From assembly GCA_900457075.1 (NCBI GenBank), contig UGYN01000002.1, forward strand, positions 3,286,001 to 3,350,000: DNA of 64,000 nt, in the 5' to 3' direction. Positions 47,983 through 57,572 of the stretch are shown here, in pieces. The stretch comes from Serratia quinivorans (GTDB lineage: Bacteria; Pseudomonadota; Gammaproteobacteria; Enterobacterales; Enterobacteriaceae). Every line of letters starts with the position of its first letter. The first letter of the stretch is position 1. The position numbers were made by a program, and so were the translations under genes. Below the pieces are notes generated by a model. The model was given only the letters and a program-made list of their open reading frames with translations. It made no database searches and was not told the origin of the DNA.

Positions 47983-50862
47983 ATGACTCAGACACTCAGC
48001 CAACTTGAACACAGCGAAGCGTTCATCGAACGTCATATCGGCTCTTCTGCGCAGCAACAGCAGCAGTTGCTGGAAGCGGTGGGCGCACGTTCGCTCAACG
48101 CGCTGATCCAACAGATTGTGCCGGCAGATATTCAACTGCCTGCGCCGCCGCCGGTGGGTGATGCGGCCACTGAACATCAGGCGCTGGCCGAACTGAAGGC
48201 GATTGCCTCGCAGAATCAGCGCTACAAATCCTATATCGGTATGGGCTACAGCGCAGTGCTGACGCCGCCGGTGATCCTGCGTAACATGCTGGAAAACCCG
48301 GGCTGGTATACCGCTTATACTCCTTATCAGCCGGAAGTGTCACAGGGCCGTCTTGAGGCGCTGTTGAACTTCCAGACCGTAACTCTTGATCTGACCGGTC
48401 TGGATCTGGCATCCGCTTCATTGCTGGACGAAGCAACCGCAGCAGCCGAAGCGATGGCGTTGGCCAAACGCGCCAGCAAACTGAAAGACGCTAATCGCTT
48501 CTTCGTGGCTGACGACGTACATCCGCAGACGCTGGACGTAGTACGTACCCGCGCCGCCACCTTCGGTTTTGAAGTGATTGTAGATAAAGCCGAGAAGGTG
48601 CTGGAACTGCAGGGCGTGTTTGGCGTGCTGCTGCAACAGGTTGGCACGACCGGTGAATTGCACGATTACAGCGCACTGCTGGCGGAACTGAAAAACCGTA
48701 AAATCGGCACCAGCGTGGCTGCCGACATTATGGCGCTGGTGCTGTTGACCGCACCGGGCAAACAGGGCGCCGACGTGGTGTTCGGCTCCGCACAGCGCTT
48801 TGGCGTGCCGATGGGCTACGGTGGCCCACACGCCGCCTTCTTCGCCTGCCGTGACGAATTCAAACGTTCGATGCCGGGCCGCATCATCGGTGTTTCCCGC
48901 GATGCCGCTGGTAACACCGCGCTGCGCATGGCGATGCAAACCCGTGAACAACATATCCGTCGCGAAAAAGCCAACTCGAATATCTGTACCTCGCAGGTGC
49001 TGCTGGCCAACATTGCCAGCCTGTACGCGGTGTACCATGGCCCACAGGGCCTGCAGCGCATTGCCGGGCGTATCCATCGCCTGACCGACATTCTGGCTGC
49101 CGGGCTGCAACAGGCTGGTCTGCAATTGCGCCATAAAACCTGGTTCGACACCTTGACGGTGGAAGTGAAAGACAAGGCTGCGGTGCTGGAACGTGCGTTG
49201 AGCTTTGGTATCAACCTGCGTACCGACATTCACGGTGCGGTGGGTATCACGCTGGACGAAGCCACCTCACGTGAAGACGTGCAGACTTTGTTCGCCTTGC
49301 TGGCGGGCGACAATCACGGTCTGGATATTGACGCTCTGGACGCGGCGGTAAGCAAAAATAGCCAGTCGATCCCGGCGGGCATGCTGCGTCAGGATCCAAT
49401 CCTGACTCATCCGGTATTCAACAGTTACCACAGCGAAACCGAGATGATGCGTTATATGCACCGTCTGGAGCGCAAGGATCTGGCGCTTAACCAGGCGATG
49501 ATCCCGCTCGGCTCTTGCACCATGAAGCTGAACGCCGCGGCGGAAATGATCCCGATTACCTGGCCTGAATTCTCCGAGCTGCACCCGTTCTGCCCGCCAG
49601 AGCAGGCTGCAGGCTATCAGCAGATGATCGGCCAGTTATCACAGTGGCTGGTGCAATTGACCGGTTACGACGCGGTTTGCATGCAGCCGAACTCCGGCGC
49701 GCAGGGTGAATATGCCGGGTTGCTGGCGATCCGCCATTACCATGAAAGCCGTAACGAATCCGGCCGTCATATCTGCCTGATCCCAAGTTCCGCGCACGGT
49801 ACTAACCCGGCTTCTGCCCAAATGGCAGGAATGAGCGTGGTGGTGGTGGCCTGCGACAAGAACGGCAACATCGATCTGCACGATCTGCGCGTCAAGGCGG
49901 AGCAAGCGGGTGAAGAGCTGTCTTGTATCATGGTGACTTACCCGTCGACCCACGGCGTGTATGAAGAAACTATCCGTGAAGTGTGCCAAATCGTTCATCA
50001 GTTCGGCGGCCAGGTGTACCTCGACGGCGCCAACATGAATGCTCAGGTGGGCATCACTACTCCAGGTTATATCGGTGCGGATGTCTCACACCTTAACCTG
50101 CATAAAACCTTCTGTATCCCGCACGGCGGCGGCGGTCCAGGCATGGGGCCAATCGGCGTTAAAGCGCATTTGGCACCTTTCGTTCCAGGCCACAGCGTAG
50201 TGCAGATCGACGGTGTGCTCACTCAGCAGGGTGCGGTTTCCGCTGCGCCGTTCGGCAGCGCTTCTATTCTGCCAATCAGCTGGATGTATATCCGCATGAT
50301 GGGCGCGGAAGGGCTGAAACAGGCGAGCCAGGTGGCAATTCTTAATGCTAACTACATTGCGACCCGCCTGAAGGACGCTTACCCGGTGCTGTATACCGGC
50401 CGCGATCACCGAGTGGCGCATGAATGTATTCTCGACATTCGTCCGCTGAAAGAAGAGACCGGCATCAGCGAAATGGATATTGCCAAACGTCTGATTGACT
50501 ACGGTTTCCATGCGCCGACCATGTCGTTCCCGGTAGCGGGTACGCTGATGGTTGAACCTACCGAATCGGAAAGCAAAGTGGAGCTGGATCGCTTTATCGA
50601 TGCGATGCTGGCTATCCGCAGCGAGATCGACCGGGTGGCGAAAGGTGAATGGCCGTTGGAAGACAACCCGCTGGTGAACGCGCCGCACATTCAGGCGGAA
50701 CTGGTCAGCGATTGGCAGCATGCCTACAGCCGTGAGCTGGCTGTGTTCCCTATCGCCGGTGTACGCGAGAACAAATACTGGCCGAGCGTGAAGCGTCTGG
50801 ATGATGTGTACGGTGACCGCAATTTGTTCTGTTCCTGCGTGCCGATGAGCGAATACGAATAA
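47983..50862 (+). CDS. gcvP: Glycine dehydrogenase (decarboxylating), P protein
   Basis: A 959-residue PLP-dependent decarboxylase that releases CO2 from glycine and passes the rest to lipoyl-GcvH. Two homologous halves are visible: the N-terminal half includes [22 protein letters not shown], and the C-terminal half the PLP lysine in [27 protein letters not shown] near residue 707. Length is close to E. coli GcvP (957). It lies 92 bp after gcvH and ends before a strong terminator. It supplies one-carbon units from SerA-derived serine/glycine. Confidence 0.97.
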   Translation: MTQTLSQLEHSEAFIERHIGSSAQQQQQLLEAVGARSLNALIQQIVPADIQLPAPPPVGDAATEHQALAELKAIASQNQRYKSYIGMGYSAVLTPPVILRNMLENPGWYTAYTPYQPEVSQGRLEALLNFQTVTLDLTGLDLASASLLDEATAAAEAMALAKRASKLKDANRFFVADDVHPQTLDVVRTRAATFGFEVIVDKAEKVLELQGVFGVLLQQVGTTGELHDYSALLAELKNRKIGTSVAADIMALVLLTAPGKQGADVVFGSAQRFGVPMGYGGPHAAFFACRDEFKRSMPGRIIGVSRDAAGNTALRMAMQTREQHIRREKANSNICTSQVLLANIASLYAVYHGPQGLQRIAGRIHRLTDILAAGLQQAGLQLRHKTWFDTLTVEVKDKAAVLERALSFGINLRTDIHGAVGITLDEATSREDVQTLFALLAGDNHGLDIDALDAAVSKNSQSIPAGMLRQDPILTHPVFNSYHSETEMMRYMHRLERKDLALNQAMIPLGSCTMKLNAAAEMIPITWPEFSELHPFCPPEQAAGYQQMIGQLSQWLVQLTGYDAVCMQPNSGAQGEYAGLLAIRHYHESRNESGRHICLIPSSAHGTNPASAQMAGMSVVVVACDKNGNIDLHDLRVKAEQAGEELSCIMVTYPSTHGVYEETIREVCQIVHQFGGQVYLDGANMNAQVGITTPGYIGADVSHLNLHKTFCIPHGGGGPGMGPIGVKAHLAPFVPGHSVVQIDGVLTQQGAVSAAPFGSASILPISWMYIRMMGAEGLKQASQVAILNANYIATRLKDAYPVLYTGRDHRVAHECILDIRPLKEETGISEMDIAKRLIDYGFHAPTMSFPVAGTLMVEPTESESKVELDRFIDAMLAIRSEIDRVAKGEWPLEDNPLVNAPHIQAELVSDWQHAYSRELAVFPIAGVRENKYWPSVKRLDDVYGDRNLFCSCVPMSEYE

Positions 50863-50885
50863 GCTCTTCTGTAGTCCGGTGTTTA

Positions 50886-50916
50886 AAAAGCAGCGCATCA
50901 TGCGCTGCTTTTTTTT
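50886..50916 (+). terminator. Rho-independent terminator after gcvP
   Basis: AAGCAGCGCA pairs with TGCGCTGCTT around TCA (50888-50910), followed by a T-run. Confidence 0.93.
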
Positions 50917-51101
50917 GCCCTTTAACCCATACTTTTCTTGCTTATATTTTTGATGTTTTTTTATTTATTGTGCAGCTCTGCGCAGTTTATTCTCAACCTG
51001 GTTTAAGACTTCATCCGGTATACATTCCGTTTAAACCCTGGTGATTAAATTGATCTCAGCAAAATATTTTGCAGGGAAGATTGACTCACAAGGAGTGCTC
51101 T

Positions 51102-54100
51102 ATGAAAAGGTTGGCTATCGCAATCATTGCGGCTTTACCCTTCTGTGCCGCGCAGGCGGTTGAGAGTTATGAAGTCCGCAATCACAGCGGACAAACGGTA
51201 TTTAAACTGAATTTTTACGCTCCCCCCGACGGCAGTTATTTTACGGATGAGGATGGGCCTCAGCGCTCATCCTGGACACTGGATGCCGGACAAAAGGCCC
51301 AGGTGATCAGTGCGGCGCAGCGCTGGGCCGATATCATTAAACCCAAGCCCGGCGAATTGCCCGGGGTGATCAATATCGGTACTTTTGATGAACAGAATGC
51401 CGGAGCATTGAGCCCTGATGTTAGCGAAGCTCCTTTCAGCCTGACCCAACTTCAGGCGGTATTGCAAGGCCAGGATGCGGGTGAGTTGGACAGTGGCGCT
51501 CACGCCTTCGTCAGCATCGGTAAACTGAACTTTACCCCAGTACAGGCCGCGCCTGCGCAGGTCCCGACCGATTCCCGCTTTGATCTGGAAGTCACCCTAT
51601 TTCATGAGCTTGCCCATGCGTTAGGGATTAGCACCAGCGCCGGCGTGCCGGATGATGGCGTGACCCAGTTCGGTCCGACGCAGGGCAGCTGGACATCACA
51701 CCTGTTTGACGACAACGGTAATCCGGCACGGCCAGGGCAGGCTATTTTATGCAAAGGATGCGAGGGGCCGGACGATCCTTCAGGCTTTGACGTGCGCAAA
51801 GACCAGGGCTATTTTGCCGGCAGTCACGTCAAAGAGGTGCTGGCCGGTGCTATGCCGGGAGTTCCTGTGCGAATCCTCTTTGAGGATGGCAGCCTGGATG
51901 ATGATTACATGTCCCACAGTGAGCTGGACCGCAGTCTGATGAGCCATCAAGACTACCGCAACTACACCTCCATGATGGAAGCCGAACTGGCGGTGTTGCA
52001 AGACATGGGATACGACATCGATCGCCGTAACTTCTTTGGTCGCTCTGTGTACGGCAGTGGCCTGGATGTGGTTAATCAGCTGGGGTATTTCGCGCGCAAT
52101 GCCGCAGGCACTGCGTATCTCGACGGCCAGGCCAATACCGCCGCCCGCGGTGTCGGGTTGCACATTTACGGCAGTAATAACCGGGTGGAGCAACGCGGTG
52201 ACTTACTGGCCGACGGCGTTGCCGCCGCCGGTATTCGGGTTGACGGTGCGGGCAATACGCTGACCATCGCACCGGGTACCCGGGTACAGGCCAACGGTGA
52301 TTATGGCACCGGTTTATTGGTGGCCTACGGAGATAACCACAGGATTATCCAGCGCGGCAGCCTGGAGGCGACCGGCAAAGAAGGCGTCGCCGCCCGGTTG
52401 GATTTCGGCAACAACCTGCTGGGCAATGAGAGTGAATATCGGGGGTCATATATTTGGCTGGTGGACGGCACCGATCAGTCCGAAGACATGGCAGGACCAT
52501 TGGTGTCCAGTTTCGATATCACCGGCTCGTTAAAGGGGGCCAAAGCGGCTATTTACCAGTCGGTGAATGCGTTGGCCGGCGCGATTAACGTGATGCGCGG
52601 CGCCGATATTCAGGGTGATATTATTTCTGATTATGCGCAATGGGACGAAAATAATCAGGCGCGGCTCACCCGTTTAACCTTCGGTCTGCAACCGGATGGG
52701 TTGGGGCAGGTGACCGCGCTGGCGGATAGCGGTTTCGACTTCACCTATAACGGCAACATTCGCGGCAAGGATAATTTGGCTCTGGTGGCCGAAGGGGGCA
52801 AAACCACCCTGAATGGCGAGCATCAGGTGTATAGCGTGGATATTGAGCCGGGGGCCCAGTTGGCAGGTAATAGCCGTTATGCGCTGTCGGATGCCGGGTT
52901 GTTCACCAATAATGGCTTGCTGACGACCGGTTCGCCTTTTGGCCAGGTTGCTATCATTGGTGATTACCAGCAGGGGCCCCAGGGGCGTTTGCAACTGATG
53001 TTCGACAGCCTGGGGCGCGGAGATCAGGTGTCAATCAGTGGCACATCCAGTCTGGACGGTGCCCTGACGCTGATGCCGGTAAAAGGCTGGTATGCTTCAG
53101 ACTGGCAGTTGAACAGCGCTTCGCTGCTGCAACTGGGACAGGTCAGCGGCGAGTTCGATCAAGTCAGCGTGCAGACGCAGTCACCGACGCTGAGTTTCAG
53201 TACAGCGCCATTGGCGGCCGGAGAATATCAAATCAGTGCGACCCGTGGTGCATCTGCCTACAGCCAGTATGCGCAGAGTGCTAATGAGCGAAATGTCGGG
53301 CTGGCGTTGGCCCGTGCGGCGGCGACGGCGGGTAATGATATGCGGCCGTTGCTGACCGCGCTGGATTTCTCTGCCCCTGATGGCAAGCAGGTGAGCGGCG
53401 CTTTGGCGCAGCTGGAGCCGTCGGCCTATAACAGCCTGATTCAGGCGTCATTCGATCGCGAACGCCAATTAACCCGAGCGTTGACGGCGCCGGAGCGCAA
53501 TTTGACGTTGGCTCCAATGGGCGACGAGCAGGATTGGATCAGTTTTGCCCTGCCTTACGGCGGTGGAACCTGGCAGCGTAATGCGGCCAACATCACCGGT
53601 TACAACGCATCGCGCTATGGCGTGCTGTTCGGCGCGGAGAAACGCAATGTCCTGGTGCCGGGGCTGACAACCGGCTTCCACGCGGCGGTTGGCGGGCAAA
53701 CAGTCAATGCCAAAAGCGCCGATCGGGCGCGTGCACACAGCACGTCATTTGATGTCGGTCTGCAGTTCAACTTCGCGCAGGATCCCATGGCCGGGCCGTT
53801 TGCCTATGGCCTGGGTCGTGTAGGGGCTGAGGATAAGCATATGAAGCGTCAGTTTGATGTTGCCGGCGTGAGTGGCACCAGCAAGAGCGACTGGACGTCG
53901 TGGAATGGTTCATTAGCCCTGGGCGGCGGCTATCATTTTGCGTTAACCGAGTCGTTCAGCTTCGGCCCGTTGGCGGCACTGGATTATACCGCCAGCAGGC
54001 ATCGTACAATTAAAGAGTCCGGGTCTGGTACCTTGCCGATGCAGATTAAAGGCCATTATGCCGATTCACTGCAAAGCACGCTGGGCATAGAAGCGTTGTA

Positions 54101-54377
54101 CCAGGGGCCACAGGCTTTGTCCGCCACCCTGCGCCTTGGCTGGCAGCATGAGCTGCTGAGCAACAATGTCACTCAGCGTGCTCAATTCGTCGGTTATGAC
54201 GCCTCCGTTTTTGATAGCAAGAGCACGTTGGCCGGTCGTGATGGATTGGCGGCGCAGGCGGGTGTGCAATATCAGCTTACTAAAGATGTTTCCTTGGGGG
54301 CCGGGCTTTCCAGCGAGCTGTTCCGTCAGGGTAGCAATTCGTTAGAGGGCAATCTGTCCGTGACCTGGCGGTTCTGA
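51102..54377 (+). CDS. Autotransporter with zinc-metallopeptidase-like passenger
   Basis: A 1091-residue type Va autotransporter. AAGGAG precedes the ATG at 51102 and a signal peptide follows (MKRLAIAIIAALPFCAAQA). The N-terminal passenger contains FHELAHALGIS at residues 167-177, a zinc-peptidase HExxH motif. About 100 residues later DDDYMSHSELDRSLMSHQ provides a possible third zinc histidine (272) and a Met-turn, and AVLQDMGYDIDRRNF closes the region, as in HExxH...SH...M-type secreted proteases. A glycine-rich beta-helix-like part (about 310-600) follows. The last ~280 residues, from WISFALPYGGG, form the beta barrel ending in phenylalanine (LSVTWRF). It is flanked by terminators and stands alone. 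Proteolytic activity is an inference. Confidence 0.85.
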   Translation: MKRLAIAIIAALPFCAAQAVESYEVRNHSGQTVFKLNFYAPPDGSYFTDEDGPQRSSWTLDAGQKAQVISAAQRWADIIKPKPGELPGVINIGTFDEQNAGALSPDVSEAPFSLTQLQAVLQGQDAGELDSGAHAFVSIGKLNFTPVQAAPAQVPTDSRFDLEVTLFHELAHALGISTSAGVPDDGVTQFGPTQGSWTSHLFDDNGNPARPGQAILCKGCEGPDDPSGFDVRKDQGYFAGSHVKEVLAGAMPGVPVRILFEDGSLDDDYMSHSELDRSLMSHQDYRNYTSMMEAELAVLQDMGYDIDRRNFFGRSVYGSGLDVVNQLGYFARNAAGTAYLDGQANTAARGVGLHIYGSNNRVEQRGDLLADGVAAAGIRVDGAGNTLTIAPGTRVQANGDYGTGLLVAYGDNHRIIQRGSLEATGKEGVAARLDFGNNLLGNESEYRGSYIWLVDGTDQSEDMAGPLVSSFDITGSLKGAKAAIYQSVNALAGAINVMRGADIQGDIISDYAQWDENNQARLTRLTFGLQPDGLGQVTALADSGFDFTYNGNIRGKDNLALVAEGGKTTLNGEHQVYSVDIEPGAQLAGNSRYALSDAGLFTNNGLLTTGSPFGQVAIIGDYQQGPQGRLQLMFDSLGRGDQVSISGTSSLDGALTLMPVKGWYASDWQLNSASLLQLGQVSGEFDQVSVQTQSPTLSFSTAPLAAGEYQISATRGASAYSQYAQSANERNVGLALARAAATAGNDMRPLLTALDFSAPDGKQVSGALAQLEPSAYNSLIQASFDRERQLTRALTAPERNLTLAPMGDEQDWISFALPYGGGTWQRNAANITGYNASRYGVLFGAEKRNVLVPGLTTGFHAAVGGQTVNAKSADRARAHSTSFDVGLQFNFAQDPMAGPFAYGLGRVGAEDKHMKRQFDVAGVSGTSKSDWTSWNGSLALGGGYHFALTESFSFGPLAALDYTASRHRTIKESGSGTLPMQIKGHYADSLQSTLGIEALYQGPQALSATLRLGWQHELLSNNVTQRAQFVGYDASVFDSKSTLAGRDGLAAQAGVQYQLTKDVSLGAGLSSELFRQGSNSLEGNLSVTWRF

Positions 54378-54421
54378 TTTTAGGCAATATCAATAACACG
54401 TTCGGCAAAGCGTGCTATCAG

Positions 54422-54450
54422 AGGACACTGCATTATGCAGTGTCCTTTTC
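54422..54450 (+). terminator. Rho-independent terminator after the autotransporter
   Basis: AGGACACTGCA pairs with TGCAGTGTCCT around TTA (54422-54446), followed by TTTT. Confidence 0.9.
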
Positions 54451-54847
54451 TATTGTCGCCGCAGGGCCGAACGGATATCAGGTGATAGTCGATTACATCT
54501 GGGGTACGGCGACCGAAGCGCTGCTGGCCACGCTGAACAACCACGACCTGTCTTCCTACGCCGGCGGGCGCGGTATTCGCTTGGTCAATGTTGGGTCGAT
54601 GGCCGGGCCGGACATTCGCTTGCCGGCGGCAGTATTGCGCAGTAACCAACTGCAGATTATGGGTAGCGGCACCGGCAATTTCCCACCGGCGGCTGAGATG
54701 CAGAGATATGCCAGTGAGATCCTGGCGTTGGCGGCCACCGGGCAGATTTCGGTCGAGACTCAGGAGCATGGCTTATCCGAGATCGCGGAAGTGTGGGATC
54801 TGAACAAGAAAAGCGACGTCCGCTCGGTGATCCGCATTGCCGGATAG
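54440..54847 (+). pseudogene. 3' fragment of a zinc-type alcohol dehydrogenase/quinone oxidoreductase
   Basis: The last ~130 codons of a medium-chain dehydrogenase. The stretch GYQVIVDYIWGTATEALLATL is the end of the nucleotide-binding fold, and the tail LAATGQISVETQEHGLSEIAEVWDL continues to the normal C terminus. The catalytic domain and the GxGxxG motif, some 200 residues, are absent. Upstream sequence is the terminator of the autotransporter gene, so the 5' part was deleted, perhaps when that gene entered or rearranged. The only in-frame start (GTG 54440) lies inside the terminator stem and lacks a ribosome site. Confidence 0.8.
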
Positions 54848-54857
54848 TTATTTTTAT

Positions 54858-54889
54858 ACAAATGGGCAAACCACAGTTTGCCCATTTGT
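54858..54889. terminator. Hairpin terminator after the dehydrogenase fragment
   Basis: ACAAATGGGCAAAC pairs perfectly over 14 bp with GTTTGCCCATTTGT around a 4-base loop. It is placed between the fragment and the convergent sensor kinase gene. Confidence 0.8.
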
Positions 54890-54946
54890 TTGCCACAGCA
54901 AATCTAGCGGATGCCGTTGCAGTAAAATTGGCTGGGCGATGTTGGC

Positions 54947-56353
54947 TTAACTCTCCGATGACACCAGATAGTTCTCCGGTAGATCAATAACAAACCCGAT
55001 GCCGCGTTCATCAAGCCCTTCGGCCACCCGCAGTTGCGCACCGATTTTATCCGCCAGATTTTTGGCAATCGCCAGCCCCAGACCGCTGCCGACCTGCAGA
55101 GTACCTGGCACGCGATAAAAACGTTCGAATAACCGTTTGTGGTATTCAGGGTTAATACCGGGGCCATTGTCTCGCACAGTAATATAGCAACCCAGTGGCG
55201 ATAGCGAACGGATGTTGACTTCGATTCGGCCACCGTCAGGCGCGTATTTGATGGCGTTTTCCAACAGGTTGGTAAAAATGGTAATCAGCGAGTGACGATC
55301 GGTATCAATCATCACATTTTCACTGCCATCCAGCGAGAGTTCGACATTCTTCTCCAGCGCATAGGGAACGTGCTGGGCAATGCATTTACCGATTTCCGCG
55401 TGGATATTCACCGTTTCAATCTTCAGTGGGAAGTCTTCCGACTCCAGTTTGGCCAGATCAATCAGTTGGCGCGAAAGCGATGCGGCGCGATCCAACCCTT
55501 GCTGCATGTCTTCAATGATTTCCTGACGTTCGGTTTTATCCGCCACCTGGGTCAACAGGTGCAGCTGTGCCAGTACGGCGGCGATCGGGGTGCGCAGCTC
55601 ATGCGCCGCATCGGCCATAAAACGCTTTTCACGTTGGTTGGCAGCATCGATGCGCGACATCAGCTTATTGATTTCCAAAACGATTGGCCGGATTTCTTGA
55701 TATTGTTCGGCCGCATTGATCGGCGACAGAGTACCGGGCTTGCGGTCAGAGATCATTCTGGCAATTTGCCGCAGAGGCCGCAGGCTGAGATAAGCGGTAA
55801 ACAGTAAAGTGACAATGATGGCTGCCAGGGTGACCAACAGCGGGATCGCGGTGCTTTCCGCCGGATTACCGAAAATAGTGGTGCGGTTGTCAAAGGATTC
55901 GCCGACGATCACCCTAAATTGCTGTTTATCGCTCCAACTGCCGGCAATATGCCACTTCACATTGGCGTAGCTGATGGTGCCGGACAGCACCGACGGCGGC
56001 AGGAACAGCGGTTTTTCCTGTGACGGTGAGGCGTAAAGCATCTGGTTGTTGCTATCGTAAACCACAAATAGCGGGCGATAGTCTATTTCATCCTGCATGC
56101 CGTTTTTGATCGAGTCGATATACATGACTTCGATATCTTTAATCACCTCAAGATAACTGCGGTTGGTAACATCTGTCTTATCAAGAATATTGGCGATACC
56201 CCGGGCGACAATGCGTTGCTGATTATCTAAATACTTTTCCGCATCGGGATAATATGAATATTTTACCCAACCAATCAATGCGCCCCAGAGCAATAATATA
56301 GCTAAAACCTGGAAAATAATGGTACGCATAAAAAAGGATTTAAAACTTATCAT
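54947..56353 (-). CDS. Two-component sensor histidine kinase, QseC/PmrB-like
   Basis: A 468-residue inner-membrane kinase. TM1 is about residues 10-28, a periplasmic sensor region about 30-165, TM2 about 168-190 (LLVTLAAIIVTLLFTAYLSL), then a HAMP-like linker with RPLRQIARMI. The dimerisation helix has ADAAHELRTPIAAV with phosphoacceptor His251. The ATPase domain shows the N box TNLLENAIKYAP, G1 VRDNGPGI, F box ERFYR and G2 GSGLGLAI. It overlaps the response regulator gene by 4 bp (ATGA). I cannot assign the signal; family members sense metals, pH, polyamines or catecholamines. E. coli has no such pair at this place. Confidence 0.9.
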   Translation of the reverse strand: MISFKSFFMRTIIFQVLAILLLWGALIGWVKYSYYPDAEKYLDNQQRIVARGIANILDKTDVTNRSYLEVIKDIEVMYIDSIKNGMQDEIDYRPLFVVYDSNNQMLYASPSQEKPLFLPPSVLSGTISYANVKWHIAGSWSDKQQFRVIVGESFDNRTTIFGNPAESTAIPLLVTLAAIIVTLLFTAYLSLRPLRQIARMISDRKPGTLSPINAAEQYQEIRPIVLEINKLMSRIDAANQREKRFMADAAHELRTPIAAVLAQLHLLTQVADKTERQEIIEDMQQGLDRAASLSRQLIDLAKLESEDFPLKIETVNIHAEIGKCIAQHVPYALEKNVELSLDGSENVMIDTDRHSLITIFTNLLENAIKYAPDGGRIEVNIRSLSPLGCYITVRDNGPGINPEYHKRLFERFYRVPGTLQVGSGLGLAIAKNLADKIGAQLRVAEGLDERGIGFVIDLPENYLVSSES

Positions 56354-57018
56354 CCCAGAGTCTCTTTTTTTAATAAATAACCGATGCCACGCACGGTGAT
56401 AATTTTTTCCTTGCCAATCTTGCGCCGCAAGTTATGCATATGCACCTCCAGAGAATTACTTTCCACGCTGTCGCCATGGCCGAACAGACTCTGCTCCAGT
56501 GCGGTTTTACGCACCACGGTGCCGGCGCAGCGCATCAGTTCATGCAGCAGCCGATACTCCTTTTTCGATAACAGCAGAAGTTCGTCATCCAGCGTCACCT
56601 GGTGATTAATTGGGTCCAGATACAGATTGCCCAGGCTCCAGGTTTGGGAGGCAAACCCTGCCATGCGGCGGTTCACCGCCTTCACGCGGGATATCAACTC
56701 AGGCAAGGCGAAAGGTTTGGCCAGAAAGTCGTCCGCGCCGGAGTCCAGGCTATTGACCAGGCTTTCGATACGGTCGCGTGCGGTCAGAATAATGATCGGG
56801 ATATTTTGTCCGGCGGCCCGCCACTCGACCAGTTTTTTTAATCCATCCCCATCTGGCAGGGTCAGGTCTAACAGCATTAAATCGAAACTGCCCTGTGAGA
56901 GCCTGGTTTGAGCATCATGCACCAGCCGCACCCAGCATAGCTCAAAACCCGCCAGTTCTAGTGCCCGGCACAGGGCCTTGCCCAATTGCAGATCGTCTTC
57001 CACTAACAATATGTTCAC
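56350..57018 (-). CDS. OmpR-family response regulator, QseB/PmrA-like
   Basis: A 222-residue regulator. The receiver domain (1-115) has the acidic pair ED near residue 7, phospho-acceptor Asp51 in LLDLTLPDGDG, and the switch lysine in DDFLAKPF. The winged helix domain (about 125-220) ends with VHMHNLRRKIGKEKIITVRGIGYLL. It is the first gene of the two-gene operon. Four direct TTAA repeats with 11-bp spacing lie 91-129 bp upstream, in the shared region with a divergent small gene. Such repeats are the type of site OmpR/PmrA-class regulators bind, so autoregulation is likely. Confidence 0.93.
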   Translation of the reverse strand: MNILLVEDDLQLGKALCRALELAGFELCWVRLVHDAQTRLSQGSFDLMLLDLTLPDGDGLKKLVEWRAAGQNIPIIILTARDRIESLVNSLDSGADDFLAKPFALPELISRVKAVNRRMAGFASQTWSLGNLYLDPINHQVTLDDELLLLSKKEYRLLHELMRCAGTVVRKTALEQSLFGHGDSVESNSLEVHMHNLRRKIGKEKIITVRGIGYLLKKETLG

Positions 57019-57108
57019 GGGGTATCCGGTTTATGTCACGACGCTGGCGGCTATATAACTACAACCCTCATGGGAAGACAACGGCGTCATCTTTTTTGCA
57101 CCATCGTT

Positions 57109-57147
57109 CTTAAGCAAACCTTAATCTGGGATTAATTTGGCGTTAAG
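57109..57147. repeat. Four direct TTAA hexamers with 11-bp period, PmrA/QseB-type boxes
   Basis: CTTAAG (57109), CTTAAT (57120), ATTAAT (57131) and GTTAAG (57142), each separated by exactly five bases, so all repeats face the same side of the helix. PmrA and QseB boxes have the form YTTAAK-N5-YTTAAK; here two such boxes are joined. The array lies between the divergent response regulator and the 72-residue protein gene. Confidence 0.72.
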
Positions 57148-57205
57148 GGAGCGTCGATATATTTCGAGTACGCTGATTCCTGCACAAATCATCAGGGTAG
57201 GAAAA

Positions 57206-57424
57206 ATGCGTGTCGACAACTTTTCAATGGCGGTTACCTGTACAGGCGCAATTTTATTGTTGGTATTGGTCATACTGCCTTCCGACGTTGGCGCGCAAGG
57301 GGGTAATCATCCCGTCCAGATTTCTTCTCCCTTGCCGCATATTCAGCATGAGCAGTCCCTGATTTTTTATAAAAGCTTAAAGCCACGGATTAAAAAACAG
57401 CTGCGTCGTTTGGTGCAGTTATAA
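57206..57424 (+). CDS. Small secreted or membrane-anchored basic protein divergent from the two-component system
   Basis: A 72-residue protein. The ATG at 57206 has AGGGTAGGAAAA in front; a longer in-frame extension runs through the TTAA repeats and is rejected. Residues about 7-26 are hydrophobic (MAVTCTGAILLLVLVILP), then SDVGAQGG could hold a signal peptidase site after GA. The remaining ~40 residues are polar with a basic C-terminal stretch (KSLKPRIKKQLRRLVQL), which could form an amphipathic helix. Its start is 59 bp from the last TTAA repeat. It may be a target, an effector or a feedback peptide of the kinase. I recognise no family. The 148 bp that follow hold no gene. Confidence 0.6.
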   Translation: MRVDNFSMAVTCTGAILLLVLVILPSDVGAQGGNHPVQISSPLPHIQHEQSLIFYKSLKPRIKKQLRRLVQL

Positions 57425-57572
57425 GGTTTATTTTAATAAGGGTAACAAGTGGAAAAATACCCTTGGATATTCTGCAGCATGGATATCTATACTCTGTTGA
57501 AGAAGGTGGCTGAGGTAGCTTTGCCGAGCGCCAGTTACCGGTTATGACTTCCCAATCAAAGAAAGGAACAAC

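Noticed and set aside
54440..54847. Intact small gene after the autotransporter
   Set aside because: The frame is plainly the tail of a medium-chain dehydrogenase and its start lies in a terminator stem.
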